The notes under the pieces were generated by a model that searched no databases, was not told where the DNA came from, and saw only the letters and a list, made by a program, of their open reading frames with translations. DNA of 32,066 nucleotides, taken from the NCBI GenBank assembly GCA_905478775.1, contig CAJQKB010000079.1:1-32066 (forward strand), given 5' to 3'. The position numbers were made by a program, and so were the translations under genes. Numbering within the stretch: position 1 is the first letter of the stretch; each line of letters starts with the position of its first letter. Below are positions 1 through 7,570 of the stretch, one piece after another. The stretch is from an uncultured Opitutales bacterium. GTDB lineage: Bacteria > Verrucomicrobiota > Verrucomicrobiia > Opitutales > Seribacteraceae.

Positions 1-468
1 GAATTTTTTCCGAATTATAGAATTAATCAATATGTTGCCTGGGGGGTGAATATTGCACACCTAAACTCATCCAGTGATTTTCCGATGTTTGATGAATCGA
101 TGACCAGTGTTTCTTTTGAAACTATGGTCGAATCAAGCGAGGCATATGGTATGAATTGGTCAGGCCGACTATCTATTGGCCGATATTTTCCCAGTAACGA
201 TATTAATGATGAAGCACTATGGCTATTTAAGGGAGGTATCGCACTCCACTATCATTTGCACAACAACTTTACCATGCTGCCATTTATTCGTTTTAATTAC
301 TCCAACGGCGATGTATTGACAGATAGCATGTGGGTTGATTACGGAACGGAGTTTATTCTGATGCCAAATGCTCCTTGGAATTTCAGCTTAGGTATTGCTG
401 GTGTTGGTGGACACGATGTTATTGAGGAAGGTATGGAATTCTACCTTTCCACCAAAGGAAACTTCTAA
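1..468 (+). CDS. C-terminal part of an outer-membrane beta-barrel-like protein (partial at window edge)
   Basis: The frame is open from base 1, so this is the last 155 residues of a longer gene cut by the window edge. A GTG at 46 could be read as a start, but nothing supports it and the upstream codons read as ordinary protein. The segment shows alternating polar/hydrophobic strands rich in aromatic residues (for example FTMLPFIRFNYSNG and WNFSLGIAGVGG) and ends in phenylalanine, as is usual for the last strand of Bam-inserted barrels. No family could be assigned. The lipoprotein gene begins 21 bases after its stop, so the two may be co-transcribed. Barrel character is inferred from composition and the terminal Phe, not from a recognised domain. 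Confidence 0.6.
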   Translation, partial: EFFPNYRINQYVAWGVNIAHLNSSSDFPMFDESMTSVSFETMVESSEAYGMNWSGRLSIGRYFPSNDINDEALWLFKGGIALHYHLHNNFTMLPFIRFNYSNGDVLTDSMWVDYGTEFILMPNAPWNFSLGIAGVGGHDVIEEGMEFYLSTKGNF

Positions 469-489
469 TAATACCCAAAATTTATACTC

Positions 490-1197
490 ATGAAGATTAA
501 GTTATTAAGCTCGTTGTCGATTTTATCATTCATTATTTTGGGATCTAGTTGTACCCGAACCGCTAATAAAACCGGTCCACTTCGGCCTTACCCTGAAATT
601 ACCAACGATGTGGAAATCGGTGAACCAGTCAGGGGCGAAGGAACAAGAGCAGAATTGCTAGGTTTCATACGATGGGGGGACCCAGGGCGTGCATCTTTTC
701 GAGCCCACAAGCAGGAGCATGACTTAGGGGGTGCTGTGGTAAAGCAGTCTATGCAGTCAGCAGTCTATAAAGCTCTGGACGGTCAACCAGATCACTTTAT
801 AGTGGATCCTCACTTCCATACAGTAGAGCACAACTTTCTTATTTTTAAAACAGCGAAGACACAGGTAGTAGGTCGAAGAGCAACAAATAAGAATTATCGT
901 CAGGTAAAAAAATACAACACTGATGATACCGAAACCCTTATATTGGAAAAGTCTCCTCAAACTTACACTGTCGAACGCAATGGTCGTGAGGCAACTAAGA
1001 TAACAACCTCGGGGAACATAACTCCTTATGTAACTGATTCAGCAAAAGTGTATGATACTTCAGCGGGAGTGCAAATATTAGATTTAGATGCTCCTACCGA
1101 CAGCGAAAACACCCCAACGAATTTGGGTTCTTCAATGCAGCAACTTGAATTCAAAATCCAAGAACTGAATCGCAGAATCCAAGCATTGGATCAGTAA
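490..1197 (+). CDS. Putative lipoprotein of unknown function with C-terminal coiled coil
   Basis: The 235-residue product starts with a short basic segment and a hydrophobic stretch, then GSSC with Cys21. This fits a lipoprotein signal peptide, although the residue at -3 is Gly rather than the usual Leu, so the lipobox is imperfect. After Cys21 comes a Thr/Pro-rich linker, a central region with no recognised motif, and a C-terminal segment of about 20 residues with heptad spacing (LEFKIQELNRRIQALD) that should form a coiled coil. The upstream barrel gene suggests envelope co-localisation. No SD sequence precedes the ATG. It ends before a small hairpin at 1212-1228. I do not recognise the family. 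Confidence 0.7.
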   Translation: MKIKLLSSLSILSFIILGSSCTRTANKTGPLRPYPEITNDVEIGEPVRGEGTRAELLGFIRWGDPGRASFRAHKQEHDLGGAVVKQSMQSAVYKALDGQPDHFIVDPHFHTVEHNFLIFKTAKTQVVGRRATNKNYRQVKKYNTDDTETLILEKSPQTYTVERNGREATKITTSGNITPYVTDSAKVYDTSAGVQILDLDAPTDSENTPTNLGSSMQQLEFKIQELNRRIQALDQ

Positions 1198-1211
1198 TCT
1201 TTATTTTTGAT

Positions 1212-1228
1212 TGCCCTGAACGAGGGCA
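1212..1228. terminator. Small hairpin between convergent genes, possible bidirectional terminator
   Basis: TGCCCT and AGGGCA form a perfect 6-bp stem around the loop GAACG in the 41-base gap between the lipoprotein gene and the glutaredoxin gene, which face each other. Neither side carries a proper T-run, so intrinsic termination is uncertain. Confidence 0.4.
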
Positions 1229-1238
1229 TTCAAGTTAT

Positions 1239-1502
1239 TTAAAAGCCTAACTTTTTTGCTTCTAATGGGTTGTTAAGCATTGCCTGCTTAAACTCATCGA
1301 CATCAAAATCTGCGACTATAAAGTCTCCATTCTTTAAGGTGGGAGTCTTCATTTGTCCACTGCATGCTTGAAGTTCATGCATTTTTGAGGGGTCTTTTAG
1401 AACATCAATTACATTGAGCTTCAAATTGGCTTGATTAAAATATTCCAAGGCATCAATACACCAAGGACATCCGTTTTTAGTATACAGAATAGGTAAACTC
1501 AT
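1239..1502 (-). CDS. Glutaredoxin-like thioredoxin-fold protein
   Basis: This 87-residue cytoplasmic protein has the thioredoxin-fold order of a glutaredoxin: a first strand LPILYT, the redox motif CPWC at residues 12-15, and the cis-proline segment KTPTL near residue 54 before the last strands. Glutaredoxins use glutathione or a similar thiol to reduce disulfides or glutathionylated proteins; the exact substrate cannot be read here. An extra Cys at 47 lies before the cis-Pro. CPWC differs from the common CPYC but is found in thiol-reductase glutaredoxin-like proteins. It is transcribed away from the uvrA-like gene across a 91-base divergent gap and has no SD sequence. Confidence 0.85.
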   Translation of the reverse strand: MSLPILYTKNGCPWCIDALEYFNQANLKLNVIDVLKDPSKMHELQACSGQMKTPTLKNGDFIVADFDVDEFKQAMLNNPLEAKKLGF

Positions 1503-1593
1503 TATTTTATCTTTAATCTAATGTTTGTCATTTTGAAAGTGATTTCGAACTATGTTGTTTGCTTTGCATTTTATTCAACTCTGAACATCCTAC

Positions 1594-4488
1594 ATGCAAA
1601 TGGTAAGAGAACAAAATGATTTGAATCAAAATAGTGGTTATATTCATGTAAAAGGTGCTCGTGAAAATAACTTACAAAATATTACAGCTCTTTTTCCTCG
1701 CGGCCAATTAATCGGAGTTACTGGAGTCAGCGGTTCGGGTAAGTCTTCTCTAGTCTTCGATGTCTTAGCTGCTGAAGGCCATAGGAAATATGTGGAAAGT
1801 TTATCGACCAAAGCCCGTCAGGCATTGGAAAAAGTTCGTCGTCCAGAGGTTGATTTTGTGGAAGGATTATCTCCAGTTCTCGCGATTGAACAGGCCGTTG
1901 CCGGATCCTCCGGACCTCGTAGTACTTTGGCCACTGCAACAGAAATTGCAGACTATTCGAAATTATTATGGGCTACAGTGGGCTCCCCTCATTGCCCAGT
2001 AGATGGATCCCCAGTATCGAAGAGAAGTTTAGATGACTGCGTGGAGCAACTGCTAACAAATAGTCAAGGACGGAGAGTTTTGATCTTGGCCCCAATCTTC
2101 GAAACTAAAGCAGCGGTACTAAGAGAAGAACTTCCAAATTTTGAACGAAGGGGCTTTCAAAGGGTTCGAATTGAGGGAGAAATTAAACGGTTGGACGATC
2201 GGGATTTGATTCCAGAAAAAACGAAGGGCCGGGAACTCAAGGTGGACTTAGTAATCGATCGGATAAAAGTGGATTCGAAAAGTAGGAGTAGAATAGCAGA
2301 TTCCCTTGAACTTGCATTTAAAGAAGGAGGAGAATGTGCCTTTGCTTTAATTGAAAATGATCAAAAAAAGTTTGATGAAGTTTTTTTCTCGCAAAGCTAT
2401 GCTTGTGAAAAGTGTGGTTCCACTTACCCCAATCTTTCGCCCAAGCACTTCTCATGGAATCACCCCGACGGGGCATGTGAAACTTGTGCAGGCCTTGGCC
2501 AGGTACTTTCTTTTCGCGAGGATTTAATCATTCCAGATCCAACCCTCTCACTCGCAAAAGGGGCCATTAAGGTGTGGCGGTTAGGATCTCGCAAGATGGT
2601 TACTTTGCGTAAAAATATCCTAAAGCAGTTAGCCGAACAATATCCTCTGGACCTGAAGCAATCTTGGAACGACTTATCCGCACCAACAAAAAAGTTTCTT
2701 TTACACGGCGATGAGAAGCAAATTTTCGAATTAAAATTACAAATCGGTCGGGGAAAAGCTAAAAAACAACCTTTTCCTGGTATTTTATTTGATCTTGGTC
2801 AGACCATGAAAAATACCACGAGTGATTCTCTCCGTGCTCGCTTGTTAACTTATCAAGTCGGTACAAACTGTTCCTCCTGTAAAGGTAAGCGATTATCCTC
2901 CTTTTCCCGATCGGTCTTACTGGCTGGTAAATCATTTGACTATTTCCTTTCCCTTTCCTCCGAAAAAGCTTGGTCATTTATACGAAAAAAAGTTTTAGAC
3001 GATCCGGAATACGAAAAAATTCTTGATGCAATCTCGGGTCTGGAACAAAGACTTGGCTTTCTTAACGAAGTGGGACTTGGCTATCTTACACTGAACCGTT
3101 CTTATTCAAGCCTGAGTGGAGGGGAAGCACAACGTGCCCGTTTAGCAATTCAACTAGGAATGGGCTTAGTGGGAGTGATATATGCCCTAGACGAACCAAG
3201 TGTGGGGCTGCATCCATCTGATCATGATCGATTAATCAAAGTGTTATATGGATTACGAAATCGTGGAAATACCGTCGTAGTGGTGGAGCATGATGCCGAT
3301 ACCCTTCTAGCCTGTGATTATTTATTAGAAGTTGGACCCGGTCCTGGTACCGAGGGCGGGCAACTTATGTTTTCCGGCGATGTACAATCCTGCCTGGCTT
3401 CAAAACAAAGTTCAACCGGTCCGTTTCTTTCCGGTTCGGAAAAAGTGGAAAAAGAAGCATCTGATAAACTACCAGGGAATGATCAGTTGATAGTTCGATC
3501 TGCAAGGGCAAATAATTTAAAGAAAATCGATGTTTCTTTTCCAATAGGTCTTCTTACCGTCGTATGCGGCGTTTCTGGCTCTGGTAAAAGTACTTTGGTG
3601 AATGAAGTCTTGGCTAAATCGGCCGCAAATCAATTGCACCGAGCCAAGCAATTACCGGGTGCACACTCTGGTATCGAAGGTCTAGAGCATTTCGAACAAG
3701 CGGTTCGGGTCGATCAATCTCCTATTGGGAAAAGTCCGCGTTCGAATCCCGCAACCTATGTAAAGTTATTTGATTTATTAAGAAAACTGTTTTCCCAATG
3801 TTCTCTTAGTAAGGTACGCGGATACAGTCCGGGTCGATTTAGTTTTAATTTACCCGGAGGCCGTTGCGAAAGATGCAAGGGAGATGGCATGGTGAAATTG
3901 GATATGCAATTTCTGGCTGATGTGTTCGTAGAATGTGAAAGTTGTCAGGGGCAACGCTATAATCGAGAAACTCTGGAAGTTCGTTTCCGAGGGCATAATA
4001 TTGCCGACATTTTAAAGATGACCATTTCGGAAGCCAAAGAATTATTTATAAAACACCCATCTATTCTGGGAAAACTTGATACCTTGGAGGCAGTAGGATT
4101 GGGATATTTGAAATTGGGGCAGGCAGCAAATACATTATCGGGAGGGGAAGCACAGCGATTAAAATTATCTCTTGAATTAAGTCGTAAACAGTCAGGCAAG
4201 GCACTTTATCTTTTGGATGAACCAACCACCGGATTACACTGGCTTGATGTTCAACGTCTAATGGATTTATTATTTAAGCTACGAGATGCAGGAAATACAT
4301 TGATCGTGATAGAACATAATCTGGATGTAATTCGACTTGCCGATCATGTTATTGAGATTGGTCCCTATGGTGGAGAAAAAGGAGGAAAGCTTGTTTTCTC
4401 CGGAACGCCAGGCAAATTAGCAGAAAAGGCAACTTTAACAGGCACCTTTTTAGGAAAGCAACTTGCGAAGATTGAACCAAAGGGCTAA
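1594..4488 (+). CDS. uvrA: UvrA-family excinuclease ABC subunit A (divergent)
   Basis: UvrA is the dimeric ABC-type ATPase that recognises damage and loads UvrB in nucleotide excision repair. The 964-residue protein is full length (E. coli 940). It has Walker A GVSGSGKSS at 44-52, a UvrB-binding region around 130-260, a zinc site at Cys271/274/295/298, an ABC signature LSGGEAQR with LDEPSVGLH, a second Walker A near 659, DQSPIGKSPRSNPATY, a second zinc finger at Cys758/761/781/784, and LDEPTTGLH near the end. Odd point: the normally strict DQKTTSRNPRSTVGTVTEI stretch reads EQAVAGSSGPRSTLATATEI, so this may be a paralogue rather than the main UvrA. A second ATG two codons in is an alternative start. 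The downstream gene starts 22 bases after its stop. Confidence 0.88.
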   Translation: MQMVREQNDLNQNSGYIHVKGARENNLQNITALFPRGQLIGVTGVSGSGKSSLVFDVLAAEGHRKYVESLSTKARQALEKVRRPEVDFVEGLSPVLAIEQAVAGSSGPRSTLATATEIADYSKLLWATVGSPHCPVDGSPVSKRSLDDCVEQLLTNSQGRRVLILAPIFETKAAVLREELPNFERRGFQRVRIEGEIKRLDDRDLIPEKTKGRELKVDLVIDRIKVDSKSRSRIADSLELAFKEGGECAFALIENDQKKFDEVFFSQSYACEKCGSTYPNLSPKHFSWNHPDGACETCAGLGQVLSFREDLIIPDPTLSLAKGAIKVWRLGSRKMVTLRKNILKQLAEQYPLDLKQSWNDLSAPTKKFLLHGDEKQIFELKLQIGRGKAKKQPFPGILFDLGQTMKNTTSDSLRARLLTYQVGTNCSSCKGKRLSSFSRSVLLAGKSFDYFLSLSSEKAWSFIRKKVLDDPEYEKILDAISGLEQRLGFLNEVGLGYLTLNRSYSSLSGGEAQRARLAIQLGMGLVGVIYALDEPSVGLHPSDHDRLIKVLYGLRNRGNTVVVVEHDADTLLACDYLLEVGPGPGTEGGQLMFSGDVQSCLASKQSSTGPFLSGSEKVEKEASDKLPGNDQLIVRSARANNLKKIDVSFPIGLLTVVCGVSGSGKSTLVNEVLAKSAANQLHRAKQLPGAHSGIEGLEHFEQAVRVDQSPIGKSPRSNPATYVKLFDLLRKLFSQCSLSKVRGYSPGRFSFNLPGGRCERCKGDGMVKLDMQFLADVFVECESCQGQRYNRETLEVRFRGHNIADILKMTISEAKELFIKHPSILGKLDTLEAVGLGYLKLGQAANTLSGGEAQRLKLSLELSRKQSGKALYLLDEPTTGLHWLDVQRLMDLLFKLRDAGNTLIVIEHNLDVIRLADHVIEIGPYGGEKGGKLVFSGTPGKLAEKATLTGTFLGKQLAKIEPKG

Positions 4489-4510
4489 TGCTTTAATCCG
4501 AACAAAGGAT

Positions 4511-5665
4511 ATGCAAAACGACAAAGAAGAACATGACTTACTCACTGTAAAAAGAGATGCATTTTGGCAACTCTGGAAAAAACGTGGTTTACTTGTTTTA
4601 GCCTTATTACTCCTTCTAATTCCATTATACGGTACTTTCTCTCCTCTTTTTGAATTTATTTTATTCGCAGTATCCCTGGCAGCGTTAACCTACCCGGTAT
4701 TTTTCCGACCGATTGAGAGTATAGGAAGAAAACTGTTACCTTCTATTGACCCGAGAAGGCGATCAGAACTATGTGCAGTTTTAGCTACTATTTCTTTACT
4801 CTTAATCATCTTATCTCCATTTCTCTTGATCATTTGGGAGGCTTCAAATCCAAACCAAGGCATGCTTGATACGATCCTATCTCTTGCTTTGGGGGAAGAG
4901 GAGGGAAGGGAAGCTCTTTTACAAAGCATCTCAGCACGTATTCGTGAAATTCATGCGATTTATCCGAGACTACCTCTCGATGAGGAGAAAGCGGTTCAAT
5001 TTGTTTCCAACTTGGTAGGGGATACCCGGGAATTTTCGGGAACTTTTTTGGAATTTCTGTTCAAAGGAACTCGTGGCTTTGTAGCAGAACTTGCTCTTGC
5101 CTTAATTGCACTGTCGTTCCTCTATGCGCATGGTTCGAGTTTTCTTAAAGGAGCAATGCGAATTGGTGGATTCGAGAAAAGTGAAGTGAACGGATGGCTT
5201 GAAATGCACAGGAAGATTACTCTTCGCTTATTAAGTGATACTGTACTCACCTCGCTTATACGCGGTGTTGCACTTGCCTTGGTCGCTCATTTTATAGGTG
5301 GATTCTTTTTTCTCCCTGTTTTTTTCCTTGGAGCATTCATTGGACTAGTACCGGTAGTGGGAAGTGCTATGGTCTGGCTTCCACTGTCTTCTTTAGTCTG
5401 GACTCGAGGAGAACCGGTTACCGCAATGGCAATGGCGGGTTTAAGTTTATTCTTTAATTATTTAATTAGTCGAATTCGTGCTCGTATGGGAAGGCGATTA
5501 CATGAACAGGGAGCTTGGTTAAGCTTTATGCTTTTCCTCGGTATTATCGGGGGGATTTTATCCTATGGTCCGCAGGGTTTTATTATTGGACCAATGGCAG
5601 TAATACTTGCTTATGGCCTCGTACGTTTTTTGGCGAACCAATCAAATTCGTCCATAAAGACCTAA
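4511..5665 (+). CDS. AI-2E/PerM (TqsA)-family membrane transporter
   Basis: This 384-residue polytopic inner-membrane protein has two N-terminal membrane spans (about 20-60), another near 90-115, a soluble helical segment with many charged residues, and a C-terminal bundle of four to five spans. The FLGAFIGLVPVVGSAMVWLP stretch and the late GILSYGPQGFIIGPMAVI stretch match the conserved P-x-x-G and G-x-x-G-x-x-x-x-P elements of the AI-2E transporter family. Members export varied small molecules or act in Na+/H+ exchange, so the substrate is not predictable. I chose ATG 4511, just after AAAGGA, over an in-frame start at 4463 that would overlap uvrA. Its stop codon overlaps the stop of the convergent Dabb gene. 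Confidence 0.8.
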   Translation: MQNDKEEHDLLTVKRDAFWQLWKKRGLLVLALLLLLIPLYGTFSPLFEFILFAVSLAALTYPVFFRPIESIGRKLLPSIDPRRRSELCAVLATISLLLIILSPFLLIIWEASNPNQGMLDTILSLALGEEEGREALLQSISARIREIHAIYPRLPLDEEKAVQFVSNLVGDTREFSGTFLEFLFKGTRGFVAELALALIALSFLYAHGSSFLKGAMRIGGFEKSEVNGWLEMHRKITLRLLSDTVLTSLIRGVALALVAHFIGGFFFLPVFFLGAFIGLVPVVGSAMVWLPLSSLVWTRGEPVTAMAMAGLSLFFNYLISRIRARMGRRLHEQGAWLSFMLFLGIIGGILSYGPQGFIIGPMAVILAYGLVRFLANQSNSSIKT

Positions 5666-5961
5666 TCCGCATCGAAAATCTGCACTTTCTCCCACAGGTG
5701 TGAGCATTCTTTAATGAAGTTTAAGTGGATTGGGTCTACTTGGTACAAATCATGATCTTTTAGATCTTTCAGAACTACTGTTAATGCGCAGTCATACGTG
5801 TCATCAACAACAGGTCTTTTGGTCGTATTTGCGGGTGTACCGATAAAATTATGTTCCACGCATTGAATTTCTCCCAGTTTTTCTACTCCTTGAAAGAATT
5901 GAGAACGATCCTCTGTATTTAAACTTTTTTTAAGCCAAAAAATAACTGTATGAATAAGCAT
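5662..5961 (-). CDS. Dabb (stress-responsive alpha/beta barrel) domain protein
   Basis: The 99-residue product is one Dabb domain: the opening strand with HTVIFWLK, the middle block GTPANTTKRPVVDDTYD, and the later YQVDPIHLNFI with its conserved H-x-x-F pattern, ending in a strand plus Asp. Dabb proteins form dimeric ferredoxin-like barrels, and most bacterial members have no known function. It runs opposite to the AI-2E-type gene, and the two stop codons overlap (TAG read from 5664-5662, TAA at 5663-5665). A 194-base gap upstream holds a long inverted repeat and a TATAAT-like element. Confidence 0.8.
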   Translation of the reverse strand: MLIHTVIFWLKKSLNTEDRSQFFQGVEKLGEIQCVEHNFIGTPANTTKRPVVDDTYDCALTVVLKDLKDHDLYQVDPIHLNFIKECSHLWEKVQIFDAD

Positions 5962-6022
5962 GCTTATTAGCTAACTGAAAGAGTACAAAAAATAAAGTAA
6001 ATACAGCATATTAATTAAACAT

Positions 6023-6048
6023 GAAATTTAGTTTCAAAACTAAGTTTC
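6023..6048. repeat. AT-rich inverted repeat, 12-bp arms
   Basis: GAAATTTAGTTT (6023-6034) and AAACTAAGTTTC (6037-6048) are complementary over 12 bp with a single G-U pair and are separated by only two bases. The repeat lies in the 194-base gap between the small membrane protein gene and the Dabb gene. It could be the terminator of the tRNA/small-ORF transcript or a protein-binding palindrome. The minus strand after it is T-rich only in part (ATGTTTAATT). A palindromic ATTATATAAT at 6093-6102 contains a TATAAT on each strand. I see nothing else in this gap beyond a trivial 11-codon frame. Confidence 0.5.
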
Positions 6049-6155
6049 AACTTTAGAAGTTAATCGGTAAGGGTAGAGACAGTTTCTTAGTCATTATATA
6101 ATACTTTCCATTCCCCATCCAGATGACTGATAACTTCGGCAAAACACTTACAGGT

Positions 6156-6335
6156 TTATTTACTAATTAGATCCGATGGTGGGGTTGGTTCTTCATATCC
6201 TACACTTCCTGGACCTTTATGGTGAGGAGGTTGACGGGAAAGATTCCAGTGGGCAAGTAACCAAACAGATCCAAAAAGGAGAATAAGCCCAATGATAATA
6301 AACCATTCCATCTTAGATTTCTTCTGTTTATTCAT
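6156..6335 (-). CDS. Small single-pass membrane protein, hypothetical
   Basis: The 59-residue product starts MNKQKKSKMEW, followed by a hydrophobic span (FIIIGLILLFGSVWLLA) and a short Pro/His/Gly-rich tail. The basic N-terminus suggests the tail is periplasmic by the positive-inside rule. A longer in-frame reading from 6401 runs through the tRNA gene and is rejected. The start lies 21 bases downstream of the encoded CCA end of the tRNA, so it may be expressed from the tRNA transcript after processing. No family is recognised. That it is expressed is an inference from its good start, clear span and position. Confidence 0.5.
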   Translation of the reverse strand: MNKQKKSKMEWFIIIGLILLFGSVWLLAHWNLSRQPPHHKGPGSVGYEEPTPPSDLISK

Positions 6336-6356
6336 TGAATAATTTTGATTTAAAAA

Positions 6357-6433
6357 TGGTGGGAGATACTGGAATCGAACCAGTGACCTCATGCATGTCA
6401 TGCACGCGCTCTAACCAACTGAGCTAATCCCCC
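6357..6433 (-). tRNA. tRNA-Val (anticodon GAC), CCA encoded
   Basis: The minus strand folds into a full cloverleaf. The acceptor GGGGGAT pairs with ATCTCCC (one G-U); the D arm is GCTC/GAGC; the anticodon stem CGTGC/GCATG encloses ATGACAT with anticodon GAC (bases 6397-6399); the T arm is ACTGG/CCAGT with loop TTCGATT. The discriminator is A and the 3' CCA is encoded (6357-6359). Anticodon GAC reads valine codons GUC and GUU. Confidence 0.96.
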
Positions 6434-6446
6434 TTCTTTTGTAGAT

Positions 6447-6479
6447 ATGTTATTTGAAGAAGAACATCGGATTTGTCAA
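6447..6479 (-). promoter_or_regulatory. Candidate tRNA-Val promoter
   Basis: A perfect -35 hexamer TTGACA reads on the minus strand at 6479-6474. The best -10-like element is TAACAT at 6452-6447, which would start transcription a few bases before the tRNA. The 21-base spacer is longer than the ideal 17, so this is tentative. Confidence 0.35.
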
Positions 6480-6486
6480 CGATGTT
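6463..6486. promoter_or_regulatory. Inverted repeat around the TTGACA element
   Basis: AACATCG (6463-6469) and CGATGTT (6480-6486) are perfect complements separated by 10 bases. That interval contains the TTGACA on the minus strand. The layout suggests an operator or an RNA hairpin between the divergent tRNA and gmd genes; no regulator can be named. Confidence 0.3.
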
Positions 6487-6553
6487 GGATTCTTGAGATG
6501 TTGAACACGAGTTTCCTTTACGAAAAGTAATAACTTTTTTAGGGTTCATTTTT

Positions 6554-7570
6554 ATGAAAAAAGCACTCGTTACTGGTATCACTGGTCAAGATGGTTCTTA
6601 TTTGGCAGAATTCCTATTAGATAAAGGATATGAAGTACATGGAATAGTACGGCGTGCCTCTTCCTTTAATACTTCTCGTCTTGATCATTTGTATAAAGAC
6701 CCACTTGTTGATGACACCAAGTTATTTTTACATTACGGAGACTTAGCAGATGCAGTTCAGCTGGTAAAGTTACTCTACAAGCTACAACCGGATGAGATTT
6801 ATAATTTAGGTGCCCAAAGTCATGTGCGAGTTTCATTCGATATTCCCGAGTATACCGGTGATGTGACAGGAGTAGGTGCAGTACGTATTTTAGAGGCAAT
6901 TCGAGAAGCGGGTCTGGTTAATAAGGTTCGGTATTATCAAGCATCCTCTTCCGAGATGTATGGTAAGGTACAGGAGGTTCCCCAGGTTGAGACTACCCCA
7001 TTTTGGCCAAGATCTCCCTATGCATGTGCAAAAATGTATGCGCATTGGCTCACGGTAAATTATCGAGAATCTTATGGTTTACATGCAAGTAGTGGAATTT
7101 TATTCAACCATGAATCACCACGAAGGGGTGAAACATTTGTTACCCGAAAAATTACCCGTGCGGCAACTCGTATCAAGTTAGGGTTGCAAAACAAATTAAT
7201 TCTTGGAAATCTCGACTCGAAAAGAGATTGGGGATATGCGAAGGAGTATGTTGAAGCGATGTGGTTGATGCTTCAACAGGACGAGCCAGATGATTATGTA
7301 ATCGCGACTAATGAAACCCATACCGTTCGTGAATTCTTGGAAGAAACTTTTTCCTGCCTCGATTTAGATTACAATGAATTTGTGGGCTTCGATCAGAAAT
7401 ATGAACGTCCTGCAGAGGTGGATCTTTTAATTGGGGACGCAAGCAAGGCGGAGAATAAGTTGGGTTGGAAACCTAAGGTAAACTTTAAGGAACTTGTTTC
7501 TATCATGGTGGATGCGGATATGAAACTTGCTTTGCAGGAAAAAGCTTTATCCGAGGCAAATCTTAGTTGA
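6554..7570 (+). CDS. gmd: GDP-mannose 4,6-dehydratase
   Basis: It converts GDP-D-mannose to GDP-4-keto-6-deoxy-mannose, the first step towards GDP-L-fucose and other GDP-6-deoxyhexoses. The 338-residue protein is a complete short-chain dehydrogenase/reductase of the Gmd type: Rossmann motif [12 protein letters not shown] near the N-terminus, SSEMYG near residue 130, the catalytic YACAK with Tyr156 and Lys160, and the family block [17 protein letters not shown]. Its length is near that of bacterial Gmd (about 340-370). The next gene, GDP-L-fucose synthase, starts in the sequence TGATG, sharing one base with this stop, so the two are translationally coupled and supply GDP-fucose for surface glycans. 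No SD sequence precedes its ATG. Confidence 0.97.
   Translation: MKKALVTGITGQDGSYLAEFLLDKGYEVHGIVRRASSFNTSRLDHLYKDPLVDDTKLFLHYGDLADAVQLVKLLYKLQPDEIYNLGAQSHVRVSFDIPEYTGDVTGVGAVRILEAIREAGLVNKVRYYQASSSEMYGKVQEVPQVETTPFWPRSPYACAKMYAHWLTVNYRESYGLHASSGILFNHESPRRGETFVTRKITRAATRIKLGLQNKLILGNLDSKRDWGYAKEYVEAMWLMLQQDEPDDYVIATNETHTVREFLEETFSCLDLDYNEFVGFDQKYERPAEVDLLIGDASKAENKLGWKPKVNFKELVSIMVDADMKLALQEKALSEANLS

Noticed and set aside
46-468. GTG 46 as the true start of the first gene
   Set aside because: The frame is open to the window edge and the upstream codons look like barrel protein, so the gene is simply truncated.
4463-4510. Earlier start for the AI-2E-type gene
   Set aside because: It would overlap the uvrA end; the ATG at 4511 follows AAAGGA and fits the family.
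6021-6056. 11-codon frame beginning ATG in the 5962-6155 gap
   Set aside because: Too short, inside the inverted repeat, with no SD sequence.
6336-6401. N-terminal extension of the small membrane protein
   Set aside because: It reads through the tRNA-Val gene; the ATG at 6335 gives a clean start.
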